Shown here piece after piece: positions 11,311 to 26,326 of a stretch of DNA of 64,000 nucleotides. Source of the stretch: Adineta vaga (taxonomy: Eukaryota; Rotifera); the NCBI GenBank assembly GCA_021613535.1, contig CP075496.1:10974001-11038000 (forward strand), read 5' to 3'. Every line of letters begins with the position of its first letter. Position 1 is the stretch's first letter. Position numbers and translations under genes: made by a program. The notes below the pieces were generated by a model. The model made no database searches. It was not told the DNA's origin and saw only the letters and a program-made list of their open reading frames with translations.

Positions 11311-13691
11311 ATGAATACGTCTCAATCATTAACGAATAATTTTCGTACAAATACACCGTTATTATTTTCATTTCTATTTCTTTTTGCCTATGGAATTATA
11401 TTTCTTATTGGTTTAATTGCTAATATATTTGTCATTATCGTTATTATCAAATGTAGACGAATGCGTACATTAACAAATCGTTTTCTATTAAATCTTGCTA
11501 TATCTGATTTAATAGCAACATTAATTTGTTTACCACCAACGGCTTATCATCACTATGAAAAACGATGGATATTTGGAGAACTTCTTTGCCGATTTGTTCC
11601 ATTTATTCAAGGTATTTTTCTTCTTTAATAGATGGACATGTCTCATAGAAATGATTTATTTTTTACTAGAATGTTAGGCAAGAATGCATGAATAAACTAG
11701 ATAGATGAGTATTGCTTCGAGGCAAAGCAATAGTCGACTGATTTTCTACGTCCTAATACGAATGAATGATGAGAAAAAAAGATAAAGACAAAACTTCAAA
11801 CAAAGCAACATGAAATTGATTGAATTAATTCCGCTTTTAATTTCATATATTATAAAAAAGAATGGATAGAAATAGAATATATATTTCGAAATCATTTTTC
11901 GAATATATAACTAAGACAAAAAAAAACTTAATAGTATAATATTATTGTAAATAAGGAAATTATCATTGATTTTGTATGACAAGAATTCTCTACGGAGATA
12001 TTTTGATTAATCTTAAATGCATTTTTTTGAATATTTAATATCGCACGGTCGATATGAAAAGTTGACATTTTTCTCGAAAAAAAAGAAGAAAATCTCTATT
12101 CGTATATTTTGAATAGGTACATCTGTTGCTGTTTCAATTTTTACATTAATGGCTGGTAAGAATATTATATTTTTTAGAAAAGAAACATTTCGCTATTTAT
12201 CCTTATGATATTTTCTTTCGACAATAATTAGTCAGTATTGATCGTTTTCTTGCAATTCATAAACCAATTCATTCAAAATTATTTTGCACACCGTCTCGTG
12301 TCTTTATTATTATTGGACTCATTTGGTTTGTTTGTATGTTACTGATAAATAAAATTGAGTAATCATTTTTTCAAGGAAATTTTTTTCTTCTTTTTCTAGC
12401 TTTTCTTTTGATGATTCCTTTAATAGTACATCACCGTATAATTGATCCATTTGACATCACATTAACAGCATGTGCCGAAGAATGGCAACAAAATATGAAT
12501 GCTCGATTAGTCTATGATTTTCTTCTTCTTTTCGTGCTATTCATCTTACCATTAACATTGATGGCATATTGTTATGTTCGTATAAGTTTTTCTCTTTGGT
12601 TTATTGATTCACAAGCTCGTACATCATCATCATCAACAACAAATGCTGCACGTTATTCAACAATTTCAGAAGATTTTCCACAAGTCGATATCAATGATAT
12701 TCGAAGACAATCATCACAAAAAAATCGACCCTATTATATTCATTATCACAAGAAATATGAAAATGATCTTCTACGAAAACAAATCAATAAACCAAACGAT
12801 GAATACCATTCGTTAATGAATACTTCAGGATCAAAACTTCCATCACATCGACCACCGCGTAGTACAACAATGGATGATATGAAACCAAAATCATGTTCAA
12901 TTGGAACACCAACAACAATGAATACATCAGGTCCACATACATTCTGTCGCCGATCATCATCACTTATTGGTCGACGTTTTGGAGAAAATGGTTTTACTCA
13001 CCATCATCATCATTTCAATGAAATTCAACAAAATAAACAAGTTCCAACTCGCCATCGGCAATCGACTAGTCCATATACAAGTGGAACACTTCGAACAAGT
13101 CTTACATCTCTTCAAAGTCAAAATCGAATAATTGGAAATCTAAACAATAATACAAATCATCACCGTACAATTGTTGATGTTGAACGTGCTAGTCGATTTT
13201 TACAAAGTCGTCGACGTGTTGTGAAATTATTAATTACTTTAGGTAAGAAAAATTTGTTCTTTTTGTTTCTATCATACTAAATTCTTTCTTAATTAGTTAT
13301 TGTATTCTTCATAACACGACTTCCATCCAATATTGTTTCCATTTATATCGATATTACATCGAATACTTATATTCCAGATAATTCATTTACAAATGGAACG
13401 AAATCGGGAACAGTTGATAATTCATTAATAGATTTTCTATCACATGTTGCTAATACAGATAAGAAAATGACACTTGTTCTATATGTTAATCCAATTTTAC
13501 AATTATTTTCATTATCAAATTCAGCAATTAATCCTTTATGTTATTGTGTTATGAGTCATGCTGTAAAAAATCTCATCACACTTATTCGACAAAAATTACG
13601 ACGACGTGGACAAAAGAAAGCATCAGCGATTCCATTAACTCAACGACCTATTGCACTTAATCAATCATTAAAAATGTTGGCACATGATTGA
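11311..13691 (+). CDS. Rhodopsin-family GPCR, neuropeptide-receptor type
   Basis: Seven-transmembrane receptor, probably for a peptide ligand, at the plasma membrane. Five exons (11311..11611, 12117..12155, 12232..12333, 12400..13242, 13297..13691) join in frame to 559 residues. TM1 has the GLIAN motif, TM2 LAISDLIATLICLPP, TM3 starts at LCRF and ends in SIDRF (residues 115-119, so DRF rather than DRY), TM4 keeps its Trp, and TM7 has NPLCY (507-511). Intracellular loop 3 is very long, about 215 residues, Ser/His-rich and low-complexity. TM6 reads FFITRLP, lacking the usual C-W-x-P tryptophan. The start is the first in-frame ATG; an upstream in-frame TTG at 11176 is not a plausible animal start. 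N-glycosylation sequons are present in the short N-terminus. Confidence 0.9.
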
Positions 13692-14620
13692 GGTATACAT
13701 GAAATGAATTAAATAGATAATTGGTTGACTTTATTTCTTTTCTTTTTCTTTTCTTGAATTGTGAATAATAAAAACAAAGAATACTCGGATTATTCATAAA
13801 TCAGTTTGTTACAATTATCATCAGCGAAAATAGAATATTTTTATTAATTTGAATATTCTTTCAAATATTTATGTATGAAATGATATGCAAATGACGATAC
13901 TTATCGTCAAGATGTATCAGTTAATAAAGAAGTCTATATTCGCGAATAGTATATCTTTTTTTTATTAATATTTGTTCCAAATTTTTCATGAAAATTAAAA
14001 TATCTATTCAATATATGAATATCTGCGAGAAAAAAAGAAATACGTTCATTAATAAATTTTGACAAAATGGATAGATAAAAAGAACTTTTTTTTATAAAGT
14101 TTGTTTTTTCCTTTCTTACAATAGTATATACGTTCTCCTCTGCATCTCAATACAAAAAGAAAAAGAACAAGAAAAGTAAGAAATAGAAAATATTCAACAC
14201 AACACACACCGAGCAACAAGAAGCAGAAAATTTTTGAATAAATTTTAAAAAAAAGAGAGAGAAAAGAAGGATCTGTGCATGGTTAAAGATAAGGGTAACC
14301 GAATATAGTATATGTATATTGATATGCACGTTGATACATTAGAAGTTTCATTATCAATCAAGCACAGAGTCAAAGAACAAAAAAATAAATAACAAGAATG
14401 ATTAACGTACATTAGGATATATATATATATCATTTTTCGTTTTCTATTTCACTGTGTACATAGACATTGAATATCCAAGAAGAATCGGTCGACAAATTAG
14501 TTTCGTTTTGTACAAAGAATTGAATCGTATAAACACGCATAGAAATTGTCAGAAGAAAAGAAATAAGAAGAAAGACTTGCAACTATTGAATGATAACAAA
14601 GAACAGGAGAAAATCATCTT
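13692..14620. other. 3' UTRs of two convergent genes
   Basis: Lies between the stop codons of the GPCR (plus) and the NEDD4-like gene (minus). AT-rich with AATAA-type poly(A) candidates around 13768-13785. No coding or RNA gene seen. Confidence 0.55.
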
Positions 14621-17996
<3,376 letters not shown>

Positions 17997-18533
17997 TTGA
18001 AATCTAGAAAAAATGAATGAATTAGATAAAATATCACCAAACAACTGAAGAGATTATTATCATTACTAATAACTTTTAGAAGAAAACCGAATGACAAAGA
18101 ATAAATAGAAAAAAAAAGAAAAAACAAACATCTAAAGGTACGTCAACATTGAAAAGATGAAATAGACAAAAAAAAATAAGAGTAGAGTAGTTTATTATTT
18201 AAAACAAAACTTGCTGCTTCACTAAATGACTACATGACAGACCAATCAGAATAAGATTGATAGATAGTTGTCGCAAGTTGTCATTAAACTCTTGAATAAA
18301 TATTGACTTACTTTTTATGCATTTCAAAGAGAAGAACTCAGGTTCGAGAAGATTGATAAATGAATTATTCACATGTAATAAAAAACTGAATCAATATGAG
18401 AGATAATACAAGTTAGTCGAAATTTTTCATAATGTTATTGGATTGTTTATTTTATAAATAATCATCAGCTGGAATATGAAAAAAAATAATAGAAAAATGA
18501 ATTTACGAATTAAAATATAATCGTAATTGAACG
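17997..18533. other. Spacer between phospholipase B stop and ligase start
   Basis: 537 bp, both flanking genes on the minus strand. Contains the probable 5'-UTR intron of the ligase gene (donor GTAAGT on the minus strand at about 18310, acceptor ending about 18005). Nothing else recognised. Confidence 0.45.
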
Positions 18534-20376
18534 TTATTCGAAAGAAATACGGGTGCCATGTGTTTTTGGAATATTACTATTCACGGGAAAACCTGCTTTT
18601 AGATTTGAACGATTCCAAATGTCAACATCATCACTCTCATCTGGATATTCAGAATTTTGAAAATCATTTAATTGACGTCGACCATTTTTTGTATGCATAA
18701 AAACACGAATTTGTTGTCGTTTAGTAATAGCTAAGATTAATAATAACATAAGAAGGAAGAAGCATCCAATGAATACAATAAATTGAGATTTACTCAATAA
18801 ACCATCAGAATCTGATTTATGATGTTTACGACGTCGATGATGTTCAGTTGTACTGGTTCTCAAAGGAGCAGTATGATCTTCTGACTGAGCCGTTGTTGTT
18901 GTTGTTGTTGATTGTTTGTATTCCTCTAATGCTTTAGCTGAATTCTTGTTCGTGAAAATATATGGATATTGTTCTGTTGGACATTTCAATGTTTCACCCA
19001 TATGCCAAGACCATTGTTTAGCACCAACAGGTTCAAGCATATTATTCCAAAGTGAAAGAGCAGCTTGAGAATGACCTTTGCCTAGAAAAGAATTATCAGA
19101 AGATAATAAAAGAAATTTTGTATAATCTTAACGTAGCTTACCACTAAAATGAAAACAATCTGGTGCGAAATAACTAAAATCAATTTTATGATTAGGTTTT
19201 AATGGCAATTTGGTTTTAGCCAAGAATGGTTGAACAACAACTGTAAAATCATCGCGACCATCATAACGACCTGAATTGACAAGATCTATAAGTACTTGTT
19301 GATAACGTGGAATATAATCATCTAAAATTTTAGCTTGCTCTGGTGTTGGAAATGCAGCACATGGACATGTTCGTTTATGAAGTACTTGGCAGATAAATCC
19401 ACCACTATTAAGATCTTTAACACTACGAACATCAAGTGCAAGAACAAGATTAACAAGTGTACGTGGTAATGGAGCTGTATATAATTTATCAAGTGTATCG
19501 CGAACATAACTTAAATATTGTTCTGGTGTGTGCTTAGTAACATTTGGATCTTCACAAAAACTACATAAATCATTACCCTAAAGAAAAATTTTATAATTTA
19601 ATAATAAGAAATTATTATTGAGTTGGACTTACTCCAACGAAAAATGTTATCACTTTCCAGTCATTATCCCAATCGCATAGTTTTTCTTCTTTTAATCGTC
19701 CCATAAGAAGTTCAGCTTGATAAGGCATATGATTTGATCGATCACCCGATTTAGCTAATCGAAAAAACAAATATCAAAAGATTATCGAACGAATTAGAAA
19801 ATACTTACCAACATTAAGTCGATTATTTTTAGCATCTTGACCATTTAAAACCATAATTGATACTTTAGTAGAATAACCTTCGAGCTGTGAATTATATTGT
19901 CGAAGTGCATTAGGAATTGAAAGAACTTTATTATATGTATGATCTCCTCCAACTGACCAAGAAACACCTAAACAAAACATTTCTATTAAATGACATAGTC
20001 TAAGAGAAAACGTCAACAAACCTCGATTTTCGAATAATAAACCGATGGGTGTATGAGCATGCGCACCTAAACCAGCTGTTAAACTATCACCCATAGCACC
20101 AATACATTTTATATTACTTGGTCGAAGAGTGTGCACTGATGTTGGAACAGTTGATGAAATATTTGAAAGAGAGCATGGGAATTTTTTATTACGATCACCG
20201 TAAATATAATCTGGTTGAGAAAATAAATCAAAGGACCATTTGGCATATTCTTCAAGAAATGTTTCATTTAGACTCAATTCTTCAATATACGCTATATAAG
20301 TGCCAGCATCGAGAGCATAATTTCCACCGACAAAGAAAGCGAAAAAAACAAGAGTAGTGATGATAAATTTCATCAT
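18534..20376 (-). CDS. PLB1: Phospholipase B1-like GDSL lipase, type I membrane protein
   Basis: Predicted to deacylate phospholipids and lysophospholipids on the outer cell surface. A signal peptide (FIITTLVFFAFFVGG) follows the first ATG at 20376; the frame extends upstream only to a GTG. The SGNH/GDSL blocks are all present: GDSLTAG with nucleophile Ser98, SWSVGGD, FFVGGNDLC, and the Asp/His block APDCFHFSGKGH. After the catalytic domain there is a short Thr run (about 18890-18915), a basic stretch, one transmembrane helix (FIVFIGCFFLLMLLLILAI) and a roughly 60-residue cytoplasmic tail. Mammalian PLB1 has four tandem lipase units; this protein has one, like other invertebrate members. Several introns, all GT-AG. 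Confidence 0.92.
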
Positions 20377-21219
20377 AGTTAACACGTCGATGAATTTTTT
20401 GAATCTGCCTGTTGACTTTGATGAAACAACGAAAATATAACCTTTTTTTCTCGAATAGATGATAAATAGATAAGAAAAACAACGGAGAATGATAAAGATG
20501 ACTTAACAAAAACCTTTTTATTCATGTGATCATTTCTGCAAATGAATAGATTAGAAACATACAGAAAGTATGCTGATAAAATAAGAACTGTGAGATATGA
20601 ATGTACTTTGTGTAACGTTGACAAAACAAATTCCTTTAGAACGGGAAAATTCAAAGTTTATATTTTGTTCTTATGAAAGAATATCTTCTAGTATGAAAAC
20701 TAGCATTTTGACTCATTATCGATCTTCAGATTCTTGAACATGAATCAAAAACAAATTCAATGATATGTTTAGTCATATTGTTCATATAGATTGTATTAGC
20801 ACGTGGGGTTAGTCGGTTTTAGTTAAATTCGATGTGCGTATTACATCAGAATATATTTATGAAAAAATTTTTTAATATGTATTATGACTAATTATAGTGA
20901 TACTTAAAGTACATCTGTATTATTCATCTCATAAATAATTTACATCCAAATCTTTCTGTCCATATTTTTTCTATATATAACCTTTTATAATGATTTCTTT
21001 CACTCTCTTTTTCTTTGATTTCTTCCTTTAAATCAAAGCAAATATATGAGAAAGAACGACGAGAGAAAAAAAAGAACTTTATTATATTTCAGGACGAGAG
21101 CGATTGTTAAGCAAAGAGTATATAAAGAAAATATTTGTCGATAGAAGGCTATACTCTATATAAGTATACATAATCACATTGCACACGCAAAAAAAACACA
21201 TCAAAACATAAATCACGAC
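20377..21219. promoter_or_regulatory. Divergent promoter region, phospholipase B / EF-hand gene
   Basis: 843 bp between two divergent start codons. TATATAAG at 21157-21164 lies 56 bp upstream of the EF-hand ATG. Short open frames here are AT-rich noise. Confidence 0.4.
21157..21164 (+). promoter_or_regulatory. Probable TATA box of the EF-hand gene
   Basis: TATATAAG in a CT-rich/AT-rich context; a start about 30 bp downstream would leave a 5' UTR of about 30 nt before the ATG at 21220. Inferred from spacing only. Confidence 0.4.
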
Positions 21220-21534
21220 ATGTCATCTGCACAGGATGTAGCTCAAGCTTTGCCATCAAGTTTCGATATGAATGGTTTATCAGGTGCATTCAGTAATCCA
21301 GCACAAGCTTTTCAACTGTTAGATAAAAATAATGATGGACGTGTTACAAAAGAAGATTTACAAGCCCTATTAGAACAATTCGGTATTAATGGTATGGCAG
21401 CGAAAGTTTTATCGAAATATATTTTCAAACAATTAGATGCTAATGGCAATGGAACAATCGAACCAAGTGATCTGGTACATGCAAATGGTATTCTTACAAA
21501 TTTAATGAAAATGAAACAGAGTGGTGGTGCTTAA
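21220..21534 (+). CDS. Small two-EF-hand calcium-binding protein
   Basis: Intronless 104-residue protein with two EF-hand loops, DKNNDGRVTKED and DANGNGTIEPSD. Both have acidic or amide residues at positions 1, 3 and 5 and Gly at 6, but Asp rather than Glu at position 12, which can favour Mg2+ or weaken Ca2+ binding. A short N-terminal stretch rich in Ala/Ser and a GGA tail flank them; there is no signal peptide. It resembles one lobe of a calmodulin/myosin-light-chain type protein; the partner is unknown. An AATAAA lies 14 nt after the stop. Confidence 0.85.
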   Translation: MSSAQDVAQALPSSFDMNGLSGAFSNPAQAFQLLDKNNDGRVTKEDLQALLEQFGINGMAAKVLSKYIFKQLDANGNGTIEPSDLVHANGILTNLMKMKQSGGA

Positions 21535-21924
21535 TAAAAACGAAGAAAATAAACTAACTCTATATATGTTTATGTAGTGGTAAAATCATTTCATGTGAAT
21601 TCTTTTCTTTTCTTACTTCTATAGCTACGTAAAAACTGAAAAAGTATGAAAATAAGCAAATACATAAAGATGATTCATACTTATTTTTCTTATTGCTTTC
21701 ATACAGCGCCAAGTTTAGATGATGATAGATATTCAATATGTTTTTCTTTTATTGACAAATTGTTTATGAATGAATCAGTTCTGCTTACTATCATGTATGT
21801 GATTGTAAAATATTCTGTGAGAAGAAATCTTTCACATATTTATGTATATAATTACTTCTACTTAATACTAATCGTGTCTTTTACCTTCGTTTGTGAAGGT
21901 AACATATGATAAAGTGTTATTCAT
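21535..21924. other. 3' UTRs of convergent genes
   Basis: 390 bp between the EF-hand stop and the CHCHD4 stop. AATAAA at about 21548. An open frame of 87 codons here (21646-21909) is Ile/Phe/Tyr-rich without family features and is treated as noise. Confidence 0.5.
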
Positions 21925-22431
21925 TCATTTTTTTTCTTCATTAATTCTCTGACGACGTGCTTCAGGATGATTTAACAGCTTATCGTTTGATTTGGTATTC
22001 GTTTCTTTTTCATCTATTTTATCAGAAGGTTTCCGATGATTAGCATATAATTTAGGATATCGTGAAAAACAATTCTGCATTTGCATGAATTCTGCCATAC
22101 ATTCAGAGCCTAAAAGGATATGTAATTGAAGAAAATCTTCTCATATTTTTTTACCTTTTGCTTCTTTGTTACTATTTTGATAGCAAGTAAATGCAGCACG
22201 AAATTGACTAGAACAAGGTCCAATTGCTTGCGTACCTAGACATGGACAATCCCAAAGAATTGTACCATCCGATTTTACAGCGCCTTCATTTAAATTTTCA
22301 TTGTAAACATCAATCCATAACTGTTTTATACGAGTATCATTTTCATTCGGTGTAATACTTTCTCGATCAGCAAAAATAATTCGATGCCGCGCATGATTAA
22401 TGATTGTATTTGCAGTTTCACTTGTGGACAT
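21925..22431 (-). CDS. CHCHD4: CHCHD4/MIA40 mitochondrial import oxidoreductase
   Basis: Receptor and thiol oxidase of the mitochondrial intermembrane-space disulfide relay. Two exons (22431..22155, 22109..21925) give 153 residues. The redox CPC motif (WDCPCLG) is followed by two CX9C helices, C-SSQFRAAFT-C and C-MAEFMQMQN-C, then RYPKLY, as in animal MIA40. There is a Lys/Arg/Glu-rich C-terminal tail. No presequence, as expected for the short animal form. Only 55 bp separate its ATG from the divergent ORF at 22487. Confidence 0.95.
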
Positions 22432-22486
22432 TCAATCTAGTTAATGATAGAACGCGCCGTTTTCTCGTCGTATGATATTATAAATT

Positions 22487-22879
22487 ATGAAAAATCAAGA
22501 AGATCAATCGCTATTCAATAATAATAATCAAGTACCAGAGAGTGCATCGAATAAAGATGAATTATTTCCAGTAATTAAAGGAAAAATTGAATATGACTAT
22601 GAAACAATAGTACGTCAAATTAATGAACACTCTTACATCGTTTCATTTGATAAATTGCAACAAGATATAGACTATCATTCTGGAAAATCAACTTTAACAG
22701 ATATTTATAATGATTTTATTAGTAATAAAGAAAATCTTATGAATAATGACGGTGTTATACACATGAAAGAATATACTCTCGATAGTTATCAATGTCGATG
22801 TCATGAACATAATGAACTATTAGATGATAAAAAGATTGATCTTACTAAACAAATGTTTAACTATAAATTGGAATTTTAA
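22487..22879 (+). CDS. Hypothetical 130-residue protein, divergent from CHCHD4
   Basis: Single-exon open frame starting at an ATG 55 bp from the CHCHD4 start codon, so both may share a bidirectional promoter. The product is acidic and Asn/Asp-rich, without signal peptide or membrane segment; a CRCHEH cluster lies near residue 104. Amino-acid composition is balanced and not low-complexity, which favours a real gene, but no family is recognised. It may continue in further exons or be a lineage-specific gene. Confidence 0.5.
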   Translation: MKNQEDQSLFNNNNQVPESASNKDELFPVIKGKIEYDYETIVRQINEHSYIVSFDKLQQDIDYHSGKSTLTDIYNDFISNKENLMNNDGVIHMKEYTLDSYQCRCHEHNELLDDKKIDLTKQMFNYKLEF

Positions 22880-25800
22880 TATAGAAAAACTAACATCAAA
22901 TAGTTTTAGTTTGTCTCGATTACCACTCCAAGGACAATAACAAAGTGTTTCATAATTAAATAAAACTCAGAACATAATATTACAACTTTGATATTGGTTA
23001 TGTAAAACGTTGACTTATAAATTATTTGATATAGAAGAAAAAGGATCAGCAATAATTGATGGATATGATTGACTTTGTGTATGTTGTAAGGATAAACTCA
23101 ATAAATAACTTCTGATATACTGAAAATCAGATTACTCTTCTAAAGAATAATTCTAATTATTTTTCATTCCATTTCCATTTCTAAGACAACGTATCATAAT
23201 GAATGAATTCAATGATGAATAAATAAGTTTGCAAAGTAAATTCCTTTGGAACTTCATACCATAATGTTTGTCGGCTATTTTTGAAAAGCCAATCTTTTAC
23301 TAATAAATTTCTCTAAAGTGCAAAATTTAAATATATATTTAATTGTTTCATTTTGTGTCTAATTTTTTGAATCATATGGAATAAGTTTCGACTAAATATA
23401 AAGAAAATCTTTAGTAAGAAAAAGAATTTGATTTTGTAAAGTATTAAACAACTACAACAAATAATTGTCGATAAAAATATCTTTTTACTGTCGTTATCGT
23501 GTACATGCTAATAAACAAAAAAACAAATGAACTAATTCTACATCTAAGGCATATTTCATAATGATATCCTTTTCAATTTTCGTCACTCTCCAAAAGATCA
23601 GAGTTGACATTAATTACAATAATTATGGAAACGAACGAACGATTTCCAAAACTAGAACTTTTGTTCAATGATGAAGATGAATAAAATCAAACTTATGCTG
23701 ATAAAGTGACTGTACATATCGTCTCATTCAGTAAAAAGTAAAACAGAATGAACATTTAGAATTCAATCGTTTATTTAGAAGTATACAGATTAACGTTCTT
23801 TTTTGACATAAAGTCAGTTTCATTTTGAATTTGATAAAATATATTACAATTTAAATCTATGAATTGATTTTCTATTCTGAAGTATGTAAATACAAAGACG
23901 TAGTTATAACAATAGTCGGCTATTTCAAAATGGACTAGTCAAAAAATACATCGAAGATACATTCATATTCATTGCCTGAAAGTACCAATCGGAACTGACA
24001 GAAACCTGGAAAAACTGGCAGTCGAATATGATCACCGGATTTCTGCTTTAGTAATCATCGTTCTGGATTTCATCATAAACAACTGTTTCTTTCCAAAATA
24101 AACATCGTTTCTTCACTAAACATATAAAAATATTCAACTACATGACAAATTTCAGAAATAGCAACTCCGAAATGTTGCATGTAAGAAGATATGCTGTTAA
24201 TAAATTAAACCTATTTTTATCTCTTTAGTTATTAAACAATTTAATTCAAACAAGTCCCGACGTTACAACTGCTCAGGAACATAGTTACAAACGGGTATAT
24301 ATTGATAGAAATGTATTCGTAATTCAATGAAAGAATCATTAGGAAGTAAAAGTAAGGAATCTTCTGGAATATGTCCGTGTATGAGTTGTTGTTTTTTCAT
24401 CTAGTTTTAAGCAACACCAATCTACTGAATCTTTTCTTCAATATCGACGTACCAGGTGTTCATGGCATGATTAATAGTGAGTTTGAAAGTCTGAAATAGA
24501 TATTTTTTTAATTTTTGATTTATTCTTTCTAGAAAAGCCGAAAAGCCCCAAAAATGGCCACAAATGAGACATTTATCTGAATTTTATTTTGTTAATTGTT
24601 TATTTGATTGAAAATACATAGAATTATCAATCATTTGTACACTGTAATTTAGTTTTTTCTATATTAATAAACAGATGGCCAATTAAAACTTGAACTAAAT
24701 CGTTTTTTCAAATATTTTCACTCTACTTTGATTGCCATCAGAACATATTAATTGAAGTGATTCCAATCTTGGATTTCCATCATATATTATTTGGATCAAA
24801 TATCAAAGTGTCAAGTTGTTCTGGTATCTGAGAATGATCAGGAAGTAAAATTTATGGAATATGAATACGTCGACATAATGGCATAACCAGGATTCATTCA
24901 GTGAATGAACAGCGTCCGAAAGATGATTTATACAATTTTAAAATCGCGTTTCATCCACAAAATGTATAGAAGATTCACCTGGGCGCTTTGAGACGATGTT
25001 GCCTGTAACGTCGGATACAGAAACACATCATACACATTTTTCGAACAGATCTTGATAAGAACATTTTAGAAAACTGTCATTTCTATGATTAGAATGAAAA
25101 GATTTAAGTGTATTGAATTACTTAATACATATACCTAAAAGTTCGAGTTTTAGACTTTTTCAATTATTTTCATATGGTAATGCGGAAAACGTTATACCTT
25201 CTATTGAAAAGTAAAGAAAAACTGATGAAACTTGTTTTGTTTTAAAAAATTTTCTGATAGAATTGACTGAAACTGTCAGCTCAGATCCTACGTTTTGATT
25301 TTTTTCTAAAAGGGGAAAACCGACAAAAAGACAGAGGGTGCAAAAATCTTTCGAAAAAACATCGCTGTGTGACTTTCGGACACATAAAATAGAAACTGTT
25401 TAAACCAAGGAGTATTCGGAACATATTGCTTACAGTAAATATCTATATTGAATTCTCTGCTGATAACAAGTCTGGAGGTTACGAAACTTCCTCTCAAAAC
25501 TCTACCCAGAAAGACAGAAAGAGTCGAATTGTCAAATATATTAGACGATCTATCATGTTATAATCTCTGTAGAGTTTCTGAAAACTTTTTTCTGTGTTTT
25601 CATAGTGAAAATTTTAGAAATTAGAAGATTTTAGAGTAAAAATTTATTAACTTCTTATCTGATGGATTTAACATCTCAAAGTTTCCATAAGTCTTTTGAA
25701 AAATTTTGATATCTAAAAGTTTTGAAAAGCGTGAAGCAATGTAAAATTTTCTCTGAGAGGCTTTATTCCTTTTATCTCATACACATATCGACGTCATCTG

Positions 25801-26326
25801 AAAGACAGGATGATATTGTACTGCAATTTCTCAATTTTTATCGCCTTTTAAAATTTTTTATTTAAAATTCTTAGTGATTGAACATAGCCCAAATTGGCCT
25901 ATCCTTGGTAACGCCATTAGTTTCTTTCATGTGATCACGAGGAGAATGATTCCATTATATAACATCTCTTTCGAAGAATTTGTAAAACTGATTCTATCGT
26001 AAAGTGTAAATGAATTAGTAGTTATGTTATTCAATTCTTTTACTTTATCATCGATGAATATCTCAGACATAGAGAAAGCATCGCTTCATATTTCACAAGT
26101 TTGTTACTGTCAATCAAGATTTTTTCTTTTCATCTCTACGAAAGTGATGCATGATTTCATTTCAAACAAGAATGAAACGATGTTAGTTTCATATCATCGA
26201 CAAAAAACAAACACATGTGTCGATTATCATTATTCTTAGTATTCAATCTATTATTTCAAAATATACATCGAGGTTAGAAAATATTCTTTCGAAAAACCAT
26301 TCTTTTCATCTTGTTTTTAATTCAAG
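22880..26326. other. Long gene-poor stretch with decayed coding fragments
   Basis: About 3.4 kb. No intact gene is seen. Parts on the minus strand look like broken coding sequence (see separate entry). The signal-peptide exon of the downstream Ig receptor should lie at its right end but I could not identify it; the frame of the first visible exon meets a stop upstream. Confidence 0.45.
23930..25500 (-). pseudogene. Possible decayed protein-coding gene
   Basis: Reading the minus strand gives short stretches of coding-like sequence broken by stops and frameshifts: a fragment near 24790-24852 containing PDHSQIPEQLDTLIFDP, continuing after a one-base frame change into NPRLESLQLICSDG (about 24712-24782); a similar fragment with IPEDSLLLLPNDSFIELRIH near 24330-24390; and a 63-codon open stretch at 25306-25497. 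The repeated 'IP..LLP' theme suggests an old duplicated or multi-copy gene. The family is not recognised, and chance cannot be excluded. Confidence 0.25.

Noticed and set aside
14147-14433. Overlapping minus-strand open frames of about 60 codons
   Set aside because: Phe/Leu/Ser/Tyr-rich products of AT- and A-rich DNA in the 3' UTR region between convergent genes; no motif or splice support.
20118-20357. Plus-strand frame of 79 codons
   Set aside because: Antisense shadow of the phospholipase B first exon, which has clear GDSL motifs.
25306-25497. 63-codon minus-strand frame as an intact small gene
   Set aside because: Flanked by broken coding-like sequence and lacking splice partners; better treated as part of a possible decayed gene.
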